From contig CAYXFD010000003.1 in NCBI GenBank assembly GCA_964464175.1, positions 62,001 to 126,000 on the forward strand: a DNA stretch of 64,000 bases. Reading direction: 5' to 3'. The stretch is from CAYXFD01 sp964464175. Its GTDB lineage: Bacteria > Cloacimonadota > Cloacimonadia > Cloacimonadales > JAJBBL01. Both the position numbers and the translations under genes were made by a program. The notes beneath the pieces were generated by a model. It was given only the letters and a program-made list of their open reading frames with translations. It was not told the origin of the DNA and did not search any database. This document shows, piece after piece, positions 43,928 through 52,486 of this stretch (the stretch's first letter is position 1; the number at the start of each line of letters is the position of its first letter).

Positions 43928-45169
43928 TCAATTCTCCGGGATAGTTATTTCGATCGTTGAACCTTCATCAATAACGCTGTGGATGACCTGGATTTTCCCA
44001 TGATGGTAGTCCACAACTATCCTTCTTGCTAAACTCAAACCGAGACCCCAGCCGCGTGATTTTGTACTGACTCCGGGATCGAAGATCTTGCTTTGCATTG
44101 ATTTGGGGATACCTTTTCCTTCATCCTGCACGATAATATGTGTCTTTTTATTTTCCTGAAAAGCAATAACAATGATGCTCCCCCCTTTTTTCTGCATGGC
44201 ATCTATCGCATTCTTGATCAGATTCTCCACAGCCCATTTAATCAGATCGGGGTCAACATTAACCTTAATATCCTGGATTTTGCTGATAAGTATTATATCT
44301 ATCTTATAAGTTATCTGAGGTAATCGATGTTTAAAATAGAGAACCGACTCTTCGATCACATCATGCAATTTAACCGGTTTTAACTCTATCTCAGACCCTA
44401 TTTTCCCAAACCGGTGGGCAACTTTCCGCAGCTGGTTGGCATCATTTTCCATGTAGGCAAGCAGCTTGGTCATTTCCGTATCCTGGTTATTCTTCTCTAT
44501 CCGGCTATTGAGGACATCAATCCAGCCGAGAAGAGAAGATATGGGAGTCCCGAGCTGATGAGCCATTTCTTTAGCCATACCTACCCAGAGGATATCTTTC
44601 TCATTCCTTTTCAGGAAAAAAATGGCGTAAACACCAAACAGAACGAAGAGAAGAACAAACAGTGCTTCCACATAGGGCATCATCCTCAGACGCCTCATTG
44701 CCTTGCTTTCACTATAGAAAGCAAAGTTGATCACACTGTCATTCTCCGTACTGTAATAGAGGGGTATAACATTGCGGTCACTCTCCATTTTTTTCAGGAT
44801 CCGCAGCACGTACTCTTGTTCTTCCAGAGTCAGTTCACTAAAGGTAACTCCTTCTTTGATTTCGATATTCTTCCAGTAGAGCGGTGTTTTCTTAGAATCA
44901 GTTAGAATGATAGGATAGTCTATTTCGACAATTATTTCTTCGAATACATATTGACTGAGCAGACTCTCCCAATCTTCCTCAGTAGAATAGGTAAAGAACC
45001 GGGCAAAAAGATTGGGAACTATCTCTGCCTCATACTTAAAACTACTGAGAACCATATTTGTATAGATTATGAAGAATACGAACAACAAAACCGATCCAAT
45101 CGAAAAATAGAGCTTTATCAGCCTGTTCGGATACTTAAATATCCTTTTTCGCTGCTTCCCAAAGATCAT
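43928..45169 (-). CDS. Membrane sensor histidine kinase
   Basis: A 413-residue kinase. Two hydrophobic segments (about 14-37 and 175-195) bracket a periplasmic sensor with no recognised family. The H-box reads EMAHQLGTPISSLLGW (HQLGTP), the N-box AVENLIKNAIDAMQ and the G-box SRGWGLGLSLARRI. The last residues form a complete ATPase domain. The start ATG 45169 has GGAG 7 bases before it and overlaps the end of mazG. No response regulator is adjacent; the nearest lone receiver is at 47153. Confidence 0.9.
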   Translation of the reverse strand: MIFGKQRKRIFKYPNRLIKLYFSIGSVLLFVFFIIYTNMVLSSFKYEAEIVPNLFARFFTYSTEEDWESLLSQYVFEEIIVEIDYPIILTDSKKTPLYWKNIEIKEGVTFSELTLEEQEYVLRILKKMESDRNVIPLYYSTENDSVINFAFYSESKAMRRLRMMPYVEALFVLLFVLFGVYAIFFLKRNEKDILWVGMAKEMAHQLGTPISSLLGWIDVLNSRIEKNNQDTEMTKLLAYMENDANQLRKVAHRFGKIGSEIELKPVKLHDVIEESVLYFKHRLPQITYKIDIILISKIQDIKVNVDPDLIKWAVENLIKNAIDAMQKKGGSIIVIAFQENKKTHIIVQDEGKGIPKSMQSKIFDPGVSTKSRGWGLGLSLARRIVVDYHHGKIQVIHSVIDEGSTIEITIPEN

Positions 45170-45920
45170 CAAGCTTCTCCAATGTGCTATCGTAAATGTT
45201 TTTATCGTGGTCACGGTGATATTTTTCTATCATCTGAAAACGGTGTTCGAACTTTTTACAGGCTTTCTTTAAGGCAGCTTCCGAATCAATCCCGGATTTT
45301 CGGGCAAAGTTTACCACAGAGAAGAGCAGATCACCGATCTCTTCTGTCAGAGCTGTTTTATTCTCCTTCTCAACTTCGATCATTTCCTGCAGTTCTTCTT
45401 TGATCTTGATAATGACATCCTGGGCATCCCGCCAATCAAATCCCACAGAAGCAGCTTTTTCCTGCATCCTCTGGGCATAGATCAGAGCCGGCATAGTTTT
45501 TGGTATCCCTTCCAGTATCGATTCTCTCGTTTCCCGCTTCTCATGATGTTTCAGACGCTCCCAGTTCATCTTTACCTTTTCCGAACATATCTTGCTGCCA
45601 TCCCTGCTCACCTCATCACCAAAAACATGTGGATGACGGCTAACAAGTTTTAATGTAACACCCTCCAGGACATCAGAAAGAGCAAAGAAGCCCTGCTCAT
45701 CTGCTATCCGGACCTGCATCAAAATATGAAGCAGTAAATCTCCCAGCTCTTCTTTCAGATGTTCCGGATCTTCATTATCGATTGCTTCAATTGCTTCATA
45801 AAGTTCTTCGATAAAATTCGGGATCAGAGAATGTGGAGTCTGTTTTAAGTCCCAGGGACAACCCTCTTCGGGGTCTCTCAATCTTTCTACCGTCTGCCAC
45901 AATTTGTCAAATGCCTGCAT
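45135..45920 (-). CDS. mazG: Nucleoside triphosphate pyrophosphohydrolase MazG
   Basis: A 261-residue MazG with two tandem domains. The first begins LWQTVERLRDPEEGCPWDLKQTPHSLIPNFIEELYEAIEAIDNEDPEHLKEELGDLLLHI, with the EExxE and ELGDLL metal motifs. The second copy has KIKEELQEMIEVEKENKTALTEEIGDLLFSVVNFARK. It removes aberrant NTPs by hydrolysing them to NMPs. It overlaps the downstream kinase gene by about 35 bases. Confidence 0.95.
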   Translation of the reverse strand: MQAFDKLWQTVERLRDPEEGCPWDLKQTPHSLIPNFIEELYEAIEAIDNEDPEHLKEELGDLLLHILMQVRIADEQGFFALSDVLEGVTLKLVSRHPHVFGDEVSRDGSKICSEKVKMNWERLKHHEKRETRESILEGIPKTMPALIYAQRMQEKAASVGFDWRDAQDVIIKIKEELQEMIEVEKENKTALTEEIGDLLFSVVNFARKSGIDSEAALKKACKKFEHRFQMIEKYHRDHDKNIYDSTLEKLDDLWEAAKKDI

Positions 45921-46049
45921 TATTTTCCTCTGTTCGGGTTTTGATTAATATGCTGACAGGGAGGAGATTCCTGTAAAGTATTATTTCATAAATCCGGTTC
46001 AGTTTGACTCTTCTTTTCCTGAGTTTCCAGGGAAAGACTGATGAGAGAT

Positions 46050-47087
46050 TTACTCACCCCTGGACAAAGGATCATCATCCACCGGCTCAACAATCTCATC
46101 CCAATTCTTCTTAATAACGCGATTACGCCATTTTTTCCTAATCCAGGCTAATAACAGGATGAAGGGGAGGATCCCCCACACTATTCCGGTAAAAGCAAGC
46201 AGCATCTCGATCCGGAATCTCCGTTTGAGCTGATCCTCAAAAAGGGGAGAGAATTGAGTCGGGGTCATATTGAACGCCCTGAAAAAAGCAACGGTAAATT
46301 CTTTCTCTCCCTTAGAGTAATCCCAAAGAGAATAGAACTCTTCCCGCTTCGAAGAGTAGAGATATTTGACCGCTAATGCCGATTTGGTGTAAAAAGAGTC
46401 CCACCGAATCCTTCCTGCGGGGTATCTCTCCTTCATTTCGTTGAGGGTTAGGCTGTTACCGAGCAGATAATCTTTAGCATAGATAAGCTCTCTCTCGAAG
46501 GATAAATCAGCGGAAAAAAACACCGCCATCCCTTCATGAAACCAGAGGGGAACATTGTAAAAGAGAGAATCCAAAAAGAGATGAATATATTCATGGAGGA
46601 CGATCTGCCTTAAACGACTGAAATCTTTTATATCGCGGGGATTTCGAATATAGATCCTTCTTTCTCCGGGGAAGTAAACCGCTTCACTGAATTCTACTAT
46701 TCCTGAAAAACCGGAAACAACTCTCTGGTAGTATTCTCTGTCGGGGGCAATGACAAGATCACCGGCAATCTCCGGATAGAAGCCTATTGCTCGTTGAAAA
46801 TCAGTAAAATCATTCAGAAATCTGGGAATAGTCTGTTCTATGATTTGTCTGTCTTTGGGATGATAATGAAAAACCAGATTCTCTTCGCGCCTCTGCTCCC
46901 ATTCCTCCCCAGACAATCCGTAAAGAGAGATTGAAGAGAGAATTACCAGGATCAGAATAACTCCCCAAACTTCTCTGCTTCTCCTGTTTCCGGTAAAGCT
47001 TACCTTACGCTGAAGGTATAGTCCTCCCTTCATAATACCCGAAGAGAGTTTTTGAATCATTTTCTTGACTTTTGGAGACAAATTCAA
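46050..47087 (-). CDS. Membrane-anchored gluzincin metallopeptidase (peptidase MA-like)
   Basis: A 345-residue protease. A hydrophobic N-terminal segment (WGVILILVILSSISLYGLSG, about residues 41-60) and a C-terminal membrane helix (MLLAFTGIVWGILPFILLLAW) flank an extracytoplasmic domain. HEYIHLFLD gives the HExxH zinc site (His165, Glu166, His169), and LWFHEGMAVFF about 15 residues later is the gluzincin Glu region (HEG). The start is uncertain: TTG codons at 47087 and 47081 follow AGAGGTGA closely. Substrate unknown. Confidence 0.8.
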   Translation of the reverse strand: MNLSPKVKKMIQKLSSGIMKGGLYLQRKVSFTGNRRSREVWGVILILVILSSISLYGLSGEEWEQRREENLVFHYHPKDRQIIEQTIPRFLNDFTDFQRAIGFYPEIAGDLVIAPDREYYQRVVSGFSGIVEFSEAVYFPGERRIYIRNPRDIKDFSRLRQIVLHEYIHLFLDSLFYNVPLWFHEGMAVFFSADLSFERELIYAKDYLLGNSLTLNEMKERYPAGRIRWDSFYTKSALAVKYLYSSKREEFYSLWDYSKGEKEFTVAFFRAFNMTPTQFSPLFEDQLKRRFRIEMLLAFTGIVWGILPFILLLAWIRKKWRNRVIKKNWDEIVEPVDDDPLSRGE

Positions 47088-47152
47088 GTCACCTCTAATG
47101 CTGGCTCTGTACCTTCCCAGCAGTCAGCTTTCTGAATAGCTCGCCAATGATT

Positions 47153-47548
47153 CTATTCTTCTTTTTTAGCTAACTTAAGCCTTTCGCGGATAAGTTTTAC
47201 CAGATAATCATTGTCAAATGGTTTAAAGAGAATATCTTCGGGACACAAACCGGCATTGCGGGCATTAACTACCGTATGGTTTGGGTCATAACCAAACCCG
47301 GTCATCATGATAACCGGCATATCCTCGTTTTGCTCTCTTGCCCGCAGGAAAAGTTCATAGCCATCCATATCAGGCATTGCGATATCTGTTAACAGAAGAT
47401 CAATATCACCGGTCATAATATGTTTCAGGGCTTGATAACCGCTGTCGGTAGTCAAAACAGTAACTTCCGGCAGTTTTGACCGAAGTTCTTTTTCCAGCTG
47501 TTCTATGACAAAGCTGTCGTCGTCAACAACCAAGATTTTATTTACCAT
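47153..47548 (-). CDS. Stand-alone response regulator receiver
   Basis: A 131-residue CheY-like receiver with no output domain. It has VDDDSFV (acidic pocket), LLLTDIAMPDMDGYELF with the phospho-Asp (about residue 57), IMMTGFG for the Thr, and LFKPFDNDYLV for the Lys. Its ATG overlaps the purC stop (ATGGTAA), so it is translated after purC. Its partner kinase is not adjacent; the gene at 43928 is a candidate. Confidence 0.92.
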   Translation of the reverse strand: MVNKILVVDDDSFVIEQLEKELRSKLPEVTVLTTDSGYQALKHIMTGDIDLLLTDIAMPDMDGYELFLRAREQNEDMPVIMMTGFGYDPNHTVVNARNAGLCPEDILFKPFDNDYLVKLIRERLKLAKKEE

Positions 47549-48432
47549 ACTTTTGCTTCATTACCGACTATTGTTTTATAAGCCTGGTAATATTTTTCAT
47601 AGGTTTTTTCCACAATCTCCCGGGGGAGTTCGGGGGCAGGAGGTTTCTTGTTCCAACCCGCCTGGACAATATAATCTCTAATATACTGTTTATCATAGCT
47701 ATTAGGGGTGGAGCCAAGCTGGTAATCTTCTCTCTCCCAGAACCTGGAAGAATCAGGGGTCAGGAGTTCATCAATAAGAATAATTCTGTTCCCTATCGTT
47801 CCGAATTCAAATTTAGTATCAGCAAGAATGATGCCCTTTTCAAAAAGAAATTGATGTCCAAACTGATAAAGTAACAGACTCTTTTGTTTAAGCTCTTCTG
47901 CTATTTTTTTGTCTGTCATCATTAACATCTCTTTGTAGGATATATTGATGTCATTACCACTTTCTTCTTTCGTAGAGGGAGTAAAGAGAGGTTGCTCAAA
48001 TTTTTGACTCTCTTTCATTTCTTCGGGCTGTAATATTCCCCCCACAGTTCCCCGCTGACCGTATTCTTTCCAGGCTGAGCCGCTGAGATAAGCCCTTACA
48101 ATACATTCGAAGGGAATGACCCGTGTCTTCCTGACCAGCATGCTCCGGTCGGCGAGTTCTTCTTTGAACTGCTGCAGTTCTTCGGGATAATCTTCAAGAT
48201 CACCGCTTATCACATGATTGGGAATGATCTCTTCGGTTTTTCTGAAAAAGAAAAGGGAAATCTGATTCAGGATCTTACCCTTGTTGGGTATCGTTACCGG
48301 GAAGACTACATCAAAGGCAGAAATCCTATCTGAAGTGACGATAAGCAGCTTGTCTCCAAGATCATAAATATCCCTTACTTTGCCCTGATAGTGACCTTTT
48401 ACTATCTCTAACTCCTTGATCTGTTTACTCAT
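47542..48432 (-). CDS. purC: Phosphoribosylaminoimidazole-succinocarboxamide synthase
   Basis: SAICAR synthase, 296 residues, for step 8 of purine synthesis. It starts KGHYQGKVRDIYDLGDKLLIVTSDRISAFDVVF and includes the ATP-site blocks VRKTRVIPFECIVRAYLSGSAWKEY and LADTKFEFGTI...IDELLTPDSSRFW. The TAATG overlap with the upstream gene means coupled translation. It is adjacent to a signalling receiver and a UvrC-like protein, not to other pur genes. Confidence 0.96.
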   Translation of the reverse strand: MSKQIKELEIVKGHYQGKVRDIYDLGDKLLIVTSDRISAFDVVFPVTIPNKGKILNQISLFFFRKTEEIIPNHVISGDLEDYPEELQQFKEELADRSMLVRKTRVIPFECIVRAYLSGSAWKEYGQRGTVGGILQPEEMKESQKFEQPLFTPSTKEESGNDINISYKEMLMMTDKKIAEELKQKSLLLYQFGHQFLFEKGIILADTKFEFGTIGNRIILIDELLTPDSSRFWEREDYQLGSTPNSYDKQYIRDYIVQAGWNKKPPAPELPREIVEKTYEKYYQAYKTIVGNEAKVW

Positions 48433-49481
48433 TATACCTCCAAGTCAATACCTTTTCTCAGATTTATTAATGAAATTCCGTATATTTCGTCAATCTTTTC
48501 AGGATGAATTTCCCTGATTTTTTCGAAGAGAGTCCACATTTCCCGCAAATTCTCCTTCGGAATAGCCAGATACTCCTTCTTTTCATAATCGGAAAAGTAG
48601 TTATTGATCGCTGAAAACATTTCCGTTCTGTTCTTCTCTTGCCGGCTCTCCAGCAATCCATTTCTGACCTGATATTTTATCCCCCTGAAATCAAAAGTAA
48701 GATTCAGATTCTTCGCAGTGTGAAAAAAGAGGAGATAGAGATAATATTTCTCGAGTATTCTCCCTGCATTTTTTAAGATTACAGAGCTGTTAAACTCCAG
48801 ATCATCAGCTAATTCGCTGCTTCTCTGCATTAATATTGAGCTTAGATCATTGTTAAGGGTCAAGACGAACTTGATGAGTTTCTCCAGCGGTTCTGCCGGT
48901 TCTTTAGCTACTCCCTGACCCAAAACCTGCTCACCGAGATCAGACAGATCTTCCGCACTATTCAGCACCTTCCTGATGATCTCTACCATTTCTAAAAGCA
49001 GGAACCTGTCGGTGAACGGACCTATATAGAGAAAATCTTCCGTAGTATCATCCTTCAGCGAGAGATATGGTGCTTCCCGGTAGTTCAAAGCCAGATAGGG
49101 ATAATTATCATAAAGCCTGATCTTCTGCTGTCTTTCAGGTTGATCGTACAGCAAAACTCTCTTCTCATTTACCAGATTCTCTATCTCATTTTCAGCCGTA
49201 TAATAAACAATCTGATCATATAATTCTAACACTGGTTTTAACATCAGCTTCTGCCGGTTGTCATTCTCAGGAGAATAACTCTCGCTCTCCGGAATTAACT
49301 CCGTTGTCTGAGAATTATCACTACCCCGCAATATTTCTAAGAGTCTTTTTAGATTATTTGTTCTGATGCAATATAAAACTTCCCCCTGTTTCCGGAACAC
49401 TATAACTCCATAACCTGGGGGCAACTCAGCAGCACTGCCGTTCTCTAATTCCAGTCGTTGCACTATTTTGCTCTCTTCCAT
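48432..49481 (-). CDS. UvrC/Cho-like protein with degenerate GIY-YIG domain
   Basis: A 349-residue protein with an N-terminal part that follows UvrC closely. PPGYGVIVFRKQGEVLYCIRTNNLKRLL aligns with the GIY-YIG start, where GVY is GVI, YVG is YCI, and the following R is L. ENEIENL aligns with the TETEALLLE helix, and YIGPFTDRFLLLEMVEIIRKVL with [22 protein letters not shown]. Three catalytic positions are altered, so nuclease activity is doubtful. The C-terminal 170 residues are helical and lack the UvrC C-terminal nuclease. It could be a regulatory or DNA-binding relative. It leads the operon with purC and the receiver. Confidence 0.6.
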   Translation of the reverse strand: MEESKIVQRLELENGSAAELPPGYGVIVFRKQGEVLYCIRTNNLKRLLEILRGSDNSQTTELIPESESYSPENDNRQKLMLKPVLELYDQIVYYTAENEIENLVNEKRVLLYDQPERQQKIRLYDNYPYLALNYREAPYLSLKDDTTEDFLYIGPFTDRFLLLEMVEIIRKVLNSAEDLSDLGEQVLGQGVAKEPAEPLEKLIKFVLTLNNDLSSILMQRSSELADDLEFNSSVILKNAGRILEKYYLYLLFFHTAKNLNLTFDFRGIKYQVRNGLLESRQEKNRTEMFSAINNYFSDYEKKEYLAIPKENLREMWTLFEKIREIHPEKIDEIYGISLINLRKGIDLEV

Positions 49482-49550
49482 AAATCTTTTCCTATTTTAT
49501 CGGGAAACTTCTGTCAATCTGTTTTGCACATTTATCAGGAAAAAATCTCA

Positions 49551-49579
49551 GTAATACAAAAAAAACCGGCTTCTGACAA
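49551..49579 (-). promoter_or_regulatory. Putative promoter for the UvrC-like/purC operon
   Basis: On the minus strand TTGTCA (49579-49574) and TATTAC (49556-49551) are 17 bases apart, about 70 bases before the ATG at 49481. Confidence 0.4.
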
Positions 49580-49862
49580 GATTTCTTCTTTTCATCTGCA
49601 ACCCTCAAAACCGAAACAGCATTCCGTTAATGTCAATAATTACGACTATTCCTGTAGCAATTTTTCTGCCTGAAACAAATACTGTTAATCATCTTCCTGG
49701 TCTTCGATTATCCTCAACAGAAATTGTTAAACTGCATTATTTACCTCTTATCAGTCTCAGGACAACTCATTCCTCCGCCTAAAAACAAACGGAAACCACC
49801 GAAATAGATCTTCCCCGCTTCCTTTAAAAGATAACATAAAAACCAAATCATCCGGATAAAAA
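49580..49862. other. Non-coding stretch between divergent promoters
   Basis: Part of the 444-base gap between the UvrC-like gene and pfkA. Apart from the two promoter candidates at its ends, I see no gene, RNA or strong repeat here; short frames in it lack ribosome sites. Confidence 0.5.
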
Positions 49863-49895
49863 AACTGTTGACGACAGTTATTACTATACTAAGAT
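49863..49895 (+). promoter_or_regulatory. pfkA promoter with overlapping palindrome
   Basis: TTGACG (49868-49873) and TAAGAT (49890-49895) are 16 bases apart, followed by CGGAGG before the start codon. The inverted repeat AACTGT-TGACG-ACAGTT (49863-49879) overlaps the -35 box and could be an operator. Confidence 0.5.
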
Positions 49896-49925
49896 GATAA
49901 TTAGTTTATTACCTCGGAGGTAAAC

Positions 49926-51026
49926 ATGAGAAGAGTTTTGGTATTAACCGGCGGCGGAGATTGTCCTGGTTTGAATGCAGTATTGAGAGCTATCGTTAAA
50001 AGATCGAAACAGGAAACTGACTGGGAGATCATTGGAAGTCTGGAGGCTTTTGACGGTGTGCTCCGCGAACCTACGGAAGTTAAGGTCCTTGATGAGGCAG
50101 CAGTAGCCGGGATTCACGTCCGCGGCGGGACTATTATCGGTACAACAAATACGGGCGGCCCTTTTGAATGGCCTGTTCAGAACAGTGATGGAACCTGGAC
50201 TACCGTTGACCGTTCCGACGAGTTGATCAGGAAGCTGCAATGTATGGGGATCAATGCGGTCATTAACATCGGAGGTGACGGTTCCCAGAGAATATCGCAA
50301 GCCCTCTATGAAAAAGGATTAAACATCATAGGTGTTCCCAAAACCATAGATAATGATCTCAGTGTTACCGATTTCACCTTTGGATTTCAGACTGCTGTGC
50401 AGACTGCTACCGAAGCGGTTGATAAGCTTGTTACTACAGCTGCAAGTCATAACAGAATTCTGATCCTGGAGGTTATGGGTCGTTATGCCGGCTGGATTGC
50501 TCTTCATTCCGCTATTGCCGGTGGGGCAGAGGTCTGTCTGATACCGGAAATCCCTTATGATATCAGTGTAGTTTTGAAGAGAATCCAGAAAAGATTCATC
50601 CGGGGTAAGGGATTTGCCAATATCGTTATTGCCGAAGGAGCTAAACCGGTGGGCGGCGGCATGGTCTATCAGCAAAAGAATGAAGAAAAGGGAGTCATCA
50701 CTTCCCGTCTGGGGGGAGTAGCCTTACGTTTGAAAGAGGAACTGAAGGCTGCCGGTTGTGAAGGTGAAATCAGAGAAACGGTACTGGGACATTTACAAAG
50801 AGGAGGGACACCTACAGCTTATGACCGGGTTTTAGCAACCCAGTTCGGGGTCAAAGCTTTTGAGATGGTCCTGGAAGAGAAATTCGGAGAGATGGTAGCT
50901 TACAAACATCCCGATATAATCTCTGTACCCTTTAAAGAGGTAATGAAACAGTACAATTATGTAAATATGGATTCCTATCTGATCAGAACTGCCAAAGGAA
51001 TCGGAATTTCATTTGGAGATCAATAG
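49926..51026 (+). CDS. pfkA: 6-phosphofructokinase
   Basis: A 366-residue PFK of the GGDGS type. The nucleotide loop is LTGGGDCPGLNAVLRAIV, and INIGGDGSQRIS and VPKTIDNDL form the phosphoryl-binding site. Gly119 and Lys139 sit at the positions that distinguish ATP (Gly/Gly) from pyrophosphate (Asp/Lys) users; the Gly/Lys mixture occurs in the group III, ATP-dependent actinobacterial enzymes. The catalytic Asp region (PKTIDND) and MGRYAGWIALHSAIAGGAE are intact. It commits fructose 6-phosphate to glycolysis. Confidence 0.93.
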   Translation: MRRVLVLTGGGDCPGLNAVLRAIVKRSKQETDWEIIGSLEAFDGVLREPTEVKVLDEAAVAGIHVRGGTIIGTTNTGGPFEWPVQNSDGTWTTVDRSDELIRKLQCMGINAVINIGGDGSQRISQALYEKGLNIIGVPKTIDNDLSVTDFTFGFQTAVQTATEAVDKLVTTAASHNRILILEVMGRYAGWIALHSAIAGGAEVCLIPEIPYDISVVLKRIQKRFIRGKGFANIVIAEGAKPVGGGMVYQQKNEEKGVITSRLGGVALRLKEELKAAGCEGEIRETVLGHLQRGGTPTAYDRVLATQFGVKAFEMVLEEKFGEMVAYKHPDIISVPFKEVMKQYNYVNMDSYLIRTAKGIGISFGDQ

Positions 51027-51149
51027 AAGCTACCGCCCGGAAATACCGATACCTCTTATCCGGGAAAAACATCTATAAGCAGAGTATGGGTTTCCCGTCT
51101 CCCACACTAAAGGAAACAGCATCAAAATATGTCTTTTCCTGAATATAAT

Positions 51150-52439
51150 CTAACGAAGCAGGGTTAGTTTTCCTTTGCTTGAGATACCTTGGTTATTGTT
51201 AACCTTAAAGAGATAAATACCGGCAGCTGATCTGTTGCCTGATCCATCAAGACCATCCCATACGACATAATTCTCTGTAGTTACTATCTCCCTTACCTTC
51301 TGCCCTTTCAGATTAAAGATCGTTATCTGATGCTCTCCCCCGGAAAATGAGTCTCCGGAGAAAGAGGTTCTGCCCGAATCTCCCGGATGAAAATCGATAA
51401 TGGTACTTCCCCGGAAAGGATTTGGAAAAACAGAGATGGAATGTGAATTGGCAATAATCTCTTCCGCCTGGGTATTCTCCTCCGGAGAAAAGGTTATATC
51501 AATGGCACCTATCGCTGTTTGATAGGTCGTAACCAACTCTTCCTCGAAATCATAAACCCTGATAACCGAATTTGTGGAATAAGTACCGGCATCGGCAATC
51601 AACAGCCATTGATCATAAACAGCAAGAGCGGAACCACCTGATGAAAAAAGAGAACCGGAATCATGAATAATACCTAATTCCGGGGTTTCGTAAACAAAAA
51701 CGCCTCCCCCGAAGGAATCTCCGACATATACTCTCCCGCCAGGTGTCTTAACAATATTGATCGGATAATTCGTCAGAGGTATAATATCCGTGATCTGATG
51801 ACCGGCAGTATCGATAACAGCAATTTTTCCTGTCTCGTCAGCATAATTACCGGTGCAGACAAGATGGAGCGAGCCGTAGTCATCGACTATCATTCTCTGG
51901 GGATTAACAGGTACCGGCAGAGTTGACGATACAGTAAAACCAGGCAGATCGATAATTGTCAGTTCTCCCGGGAGGTAATCCGGGTATTGGAACCCGGAAT
52001 TGGCAACATAGAGATGATCATTATAGATAAGAAGTCCTTGCGGTGCTGTCCCCACAGTCAATTCAGCGGCTACTGTCTCGGAAGCAAGATCGATCTTATA
52101 AACCCTGTTAGAGAGCAAACCCGTCACATAAGCAAACCCCTCGTGGATGACAATATCGTAAGGATTCGAGTAGTTTTCTATGACAATTGTACCGGAAACC
52201 GTTCCGCTCTCGCCGTCAATTTTGTAGATATTGTTGTCACCGGAATTAGTCAGATATATATAGCCGTTCGCCATAACCATCTGATTAGGATACAACCCGG
52301 TTACGGCAAATGAATTGTTTACCGTCTCCGAGGTCAGCTCGATCCTGCTTATCGTTTGACTGATGGTATTGAGTACGAATAATTCCCCCTGCAAATATAC
52401 CGCTCCTAAAAGAATCCATGCTAAGATAAATGTTTTCAT
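51150..52439 (-). CDS. Secreted beta-propeller protein next to the TonB receptor
   Basis: A 429-residue exported protein. A signal peptide (FILAWILLGAVYLQGE) precedes about six YncE-like blades with repeats such as NSGDNNIYKIDGESG, NPYDIVIHEGFAYVT and APQGLLIYNDHLYVANSG. The C-terminal 90 residues (ISVFPNPFRGSTIIDF, then IFNLKGQKVREI and VVWDGLDGSGNRSAAGIY) form a FlgD/type A sorting domain. It is 47 bases downstream of the B12-type receptor. The BtuG of Bacteroides, a propeller that binds B12, makes a similar partner role plausible; there is no lipobox, so it would be anchored differently. Role is inference. Confidence 0.7.
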   Translation of the reverse strand: MKTFILAWILLGAVYLQGELFVLNTISQTISRIELTSETVNNSFAVTGLYPNQMVMANGYIYLTNSGDNNIYKIDGESGTVSGTIVIENYSNPYDIVIHEGFAYVTGLLSNRVYKIDLASETVAAELTVGTAPQGLLIYNDHLYVANSGFQYPDYLPGELTIIDLPGFTVSSTLPVPVNPQRMIVDDYGSLHLVCTGNYADETGKIAVIDTAGHQITDIIPLTNYPINIVKTPGGRVYVGDSFGGGVFVYETPELGIIHDSGSLFSSGGSALAVYDQWLLIADAGTYSTNSVIRVYDFEEELVTTYQTAIGAIDITFSPEENTQAEEIIANSHSISVFPNPFRGSTIIDFHPGDSGRTSFSGDSFSGGEHQITIFNLKGQKVREIVTTENYVVWDGLDGSGNRSAAGIYLFKVNNNQGISSKGKLTLLR

Positions 52440-52486
52440 GCTGATTAGCTCCTTATTTATCGTTTTTTTTTTGATACTTATATAGT

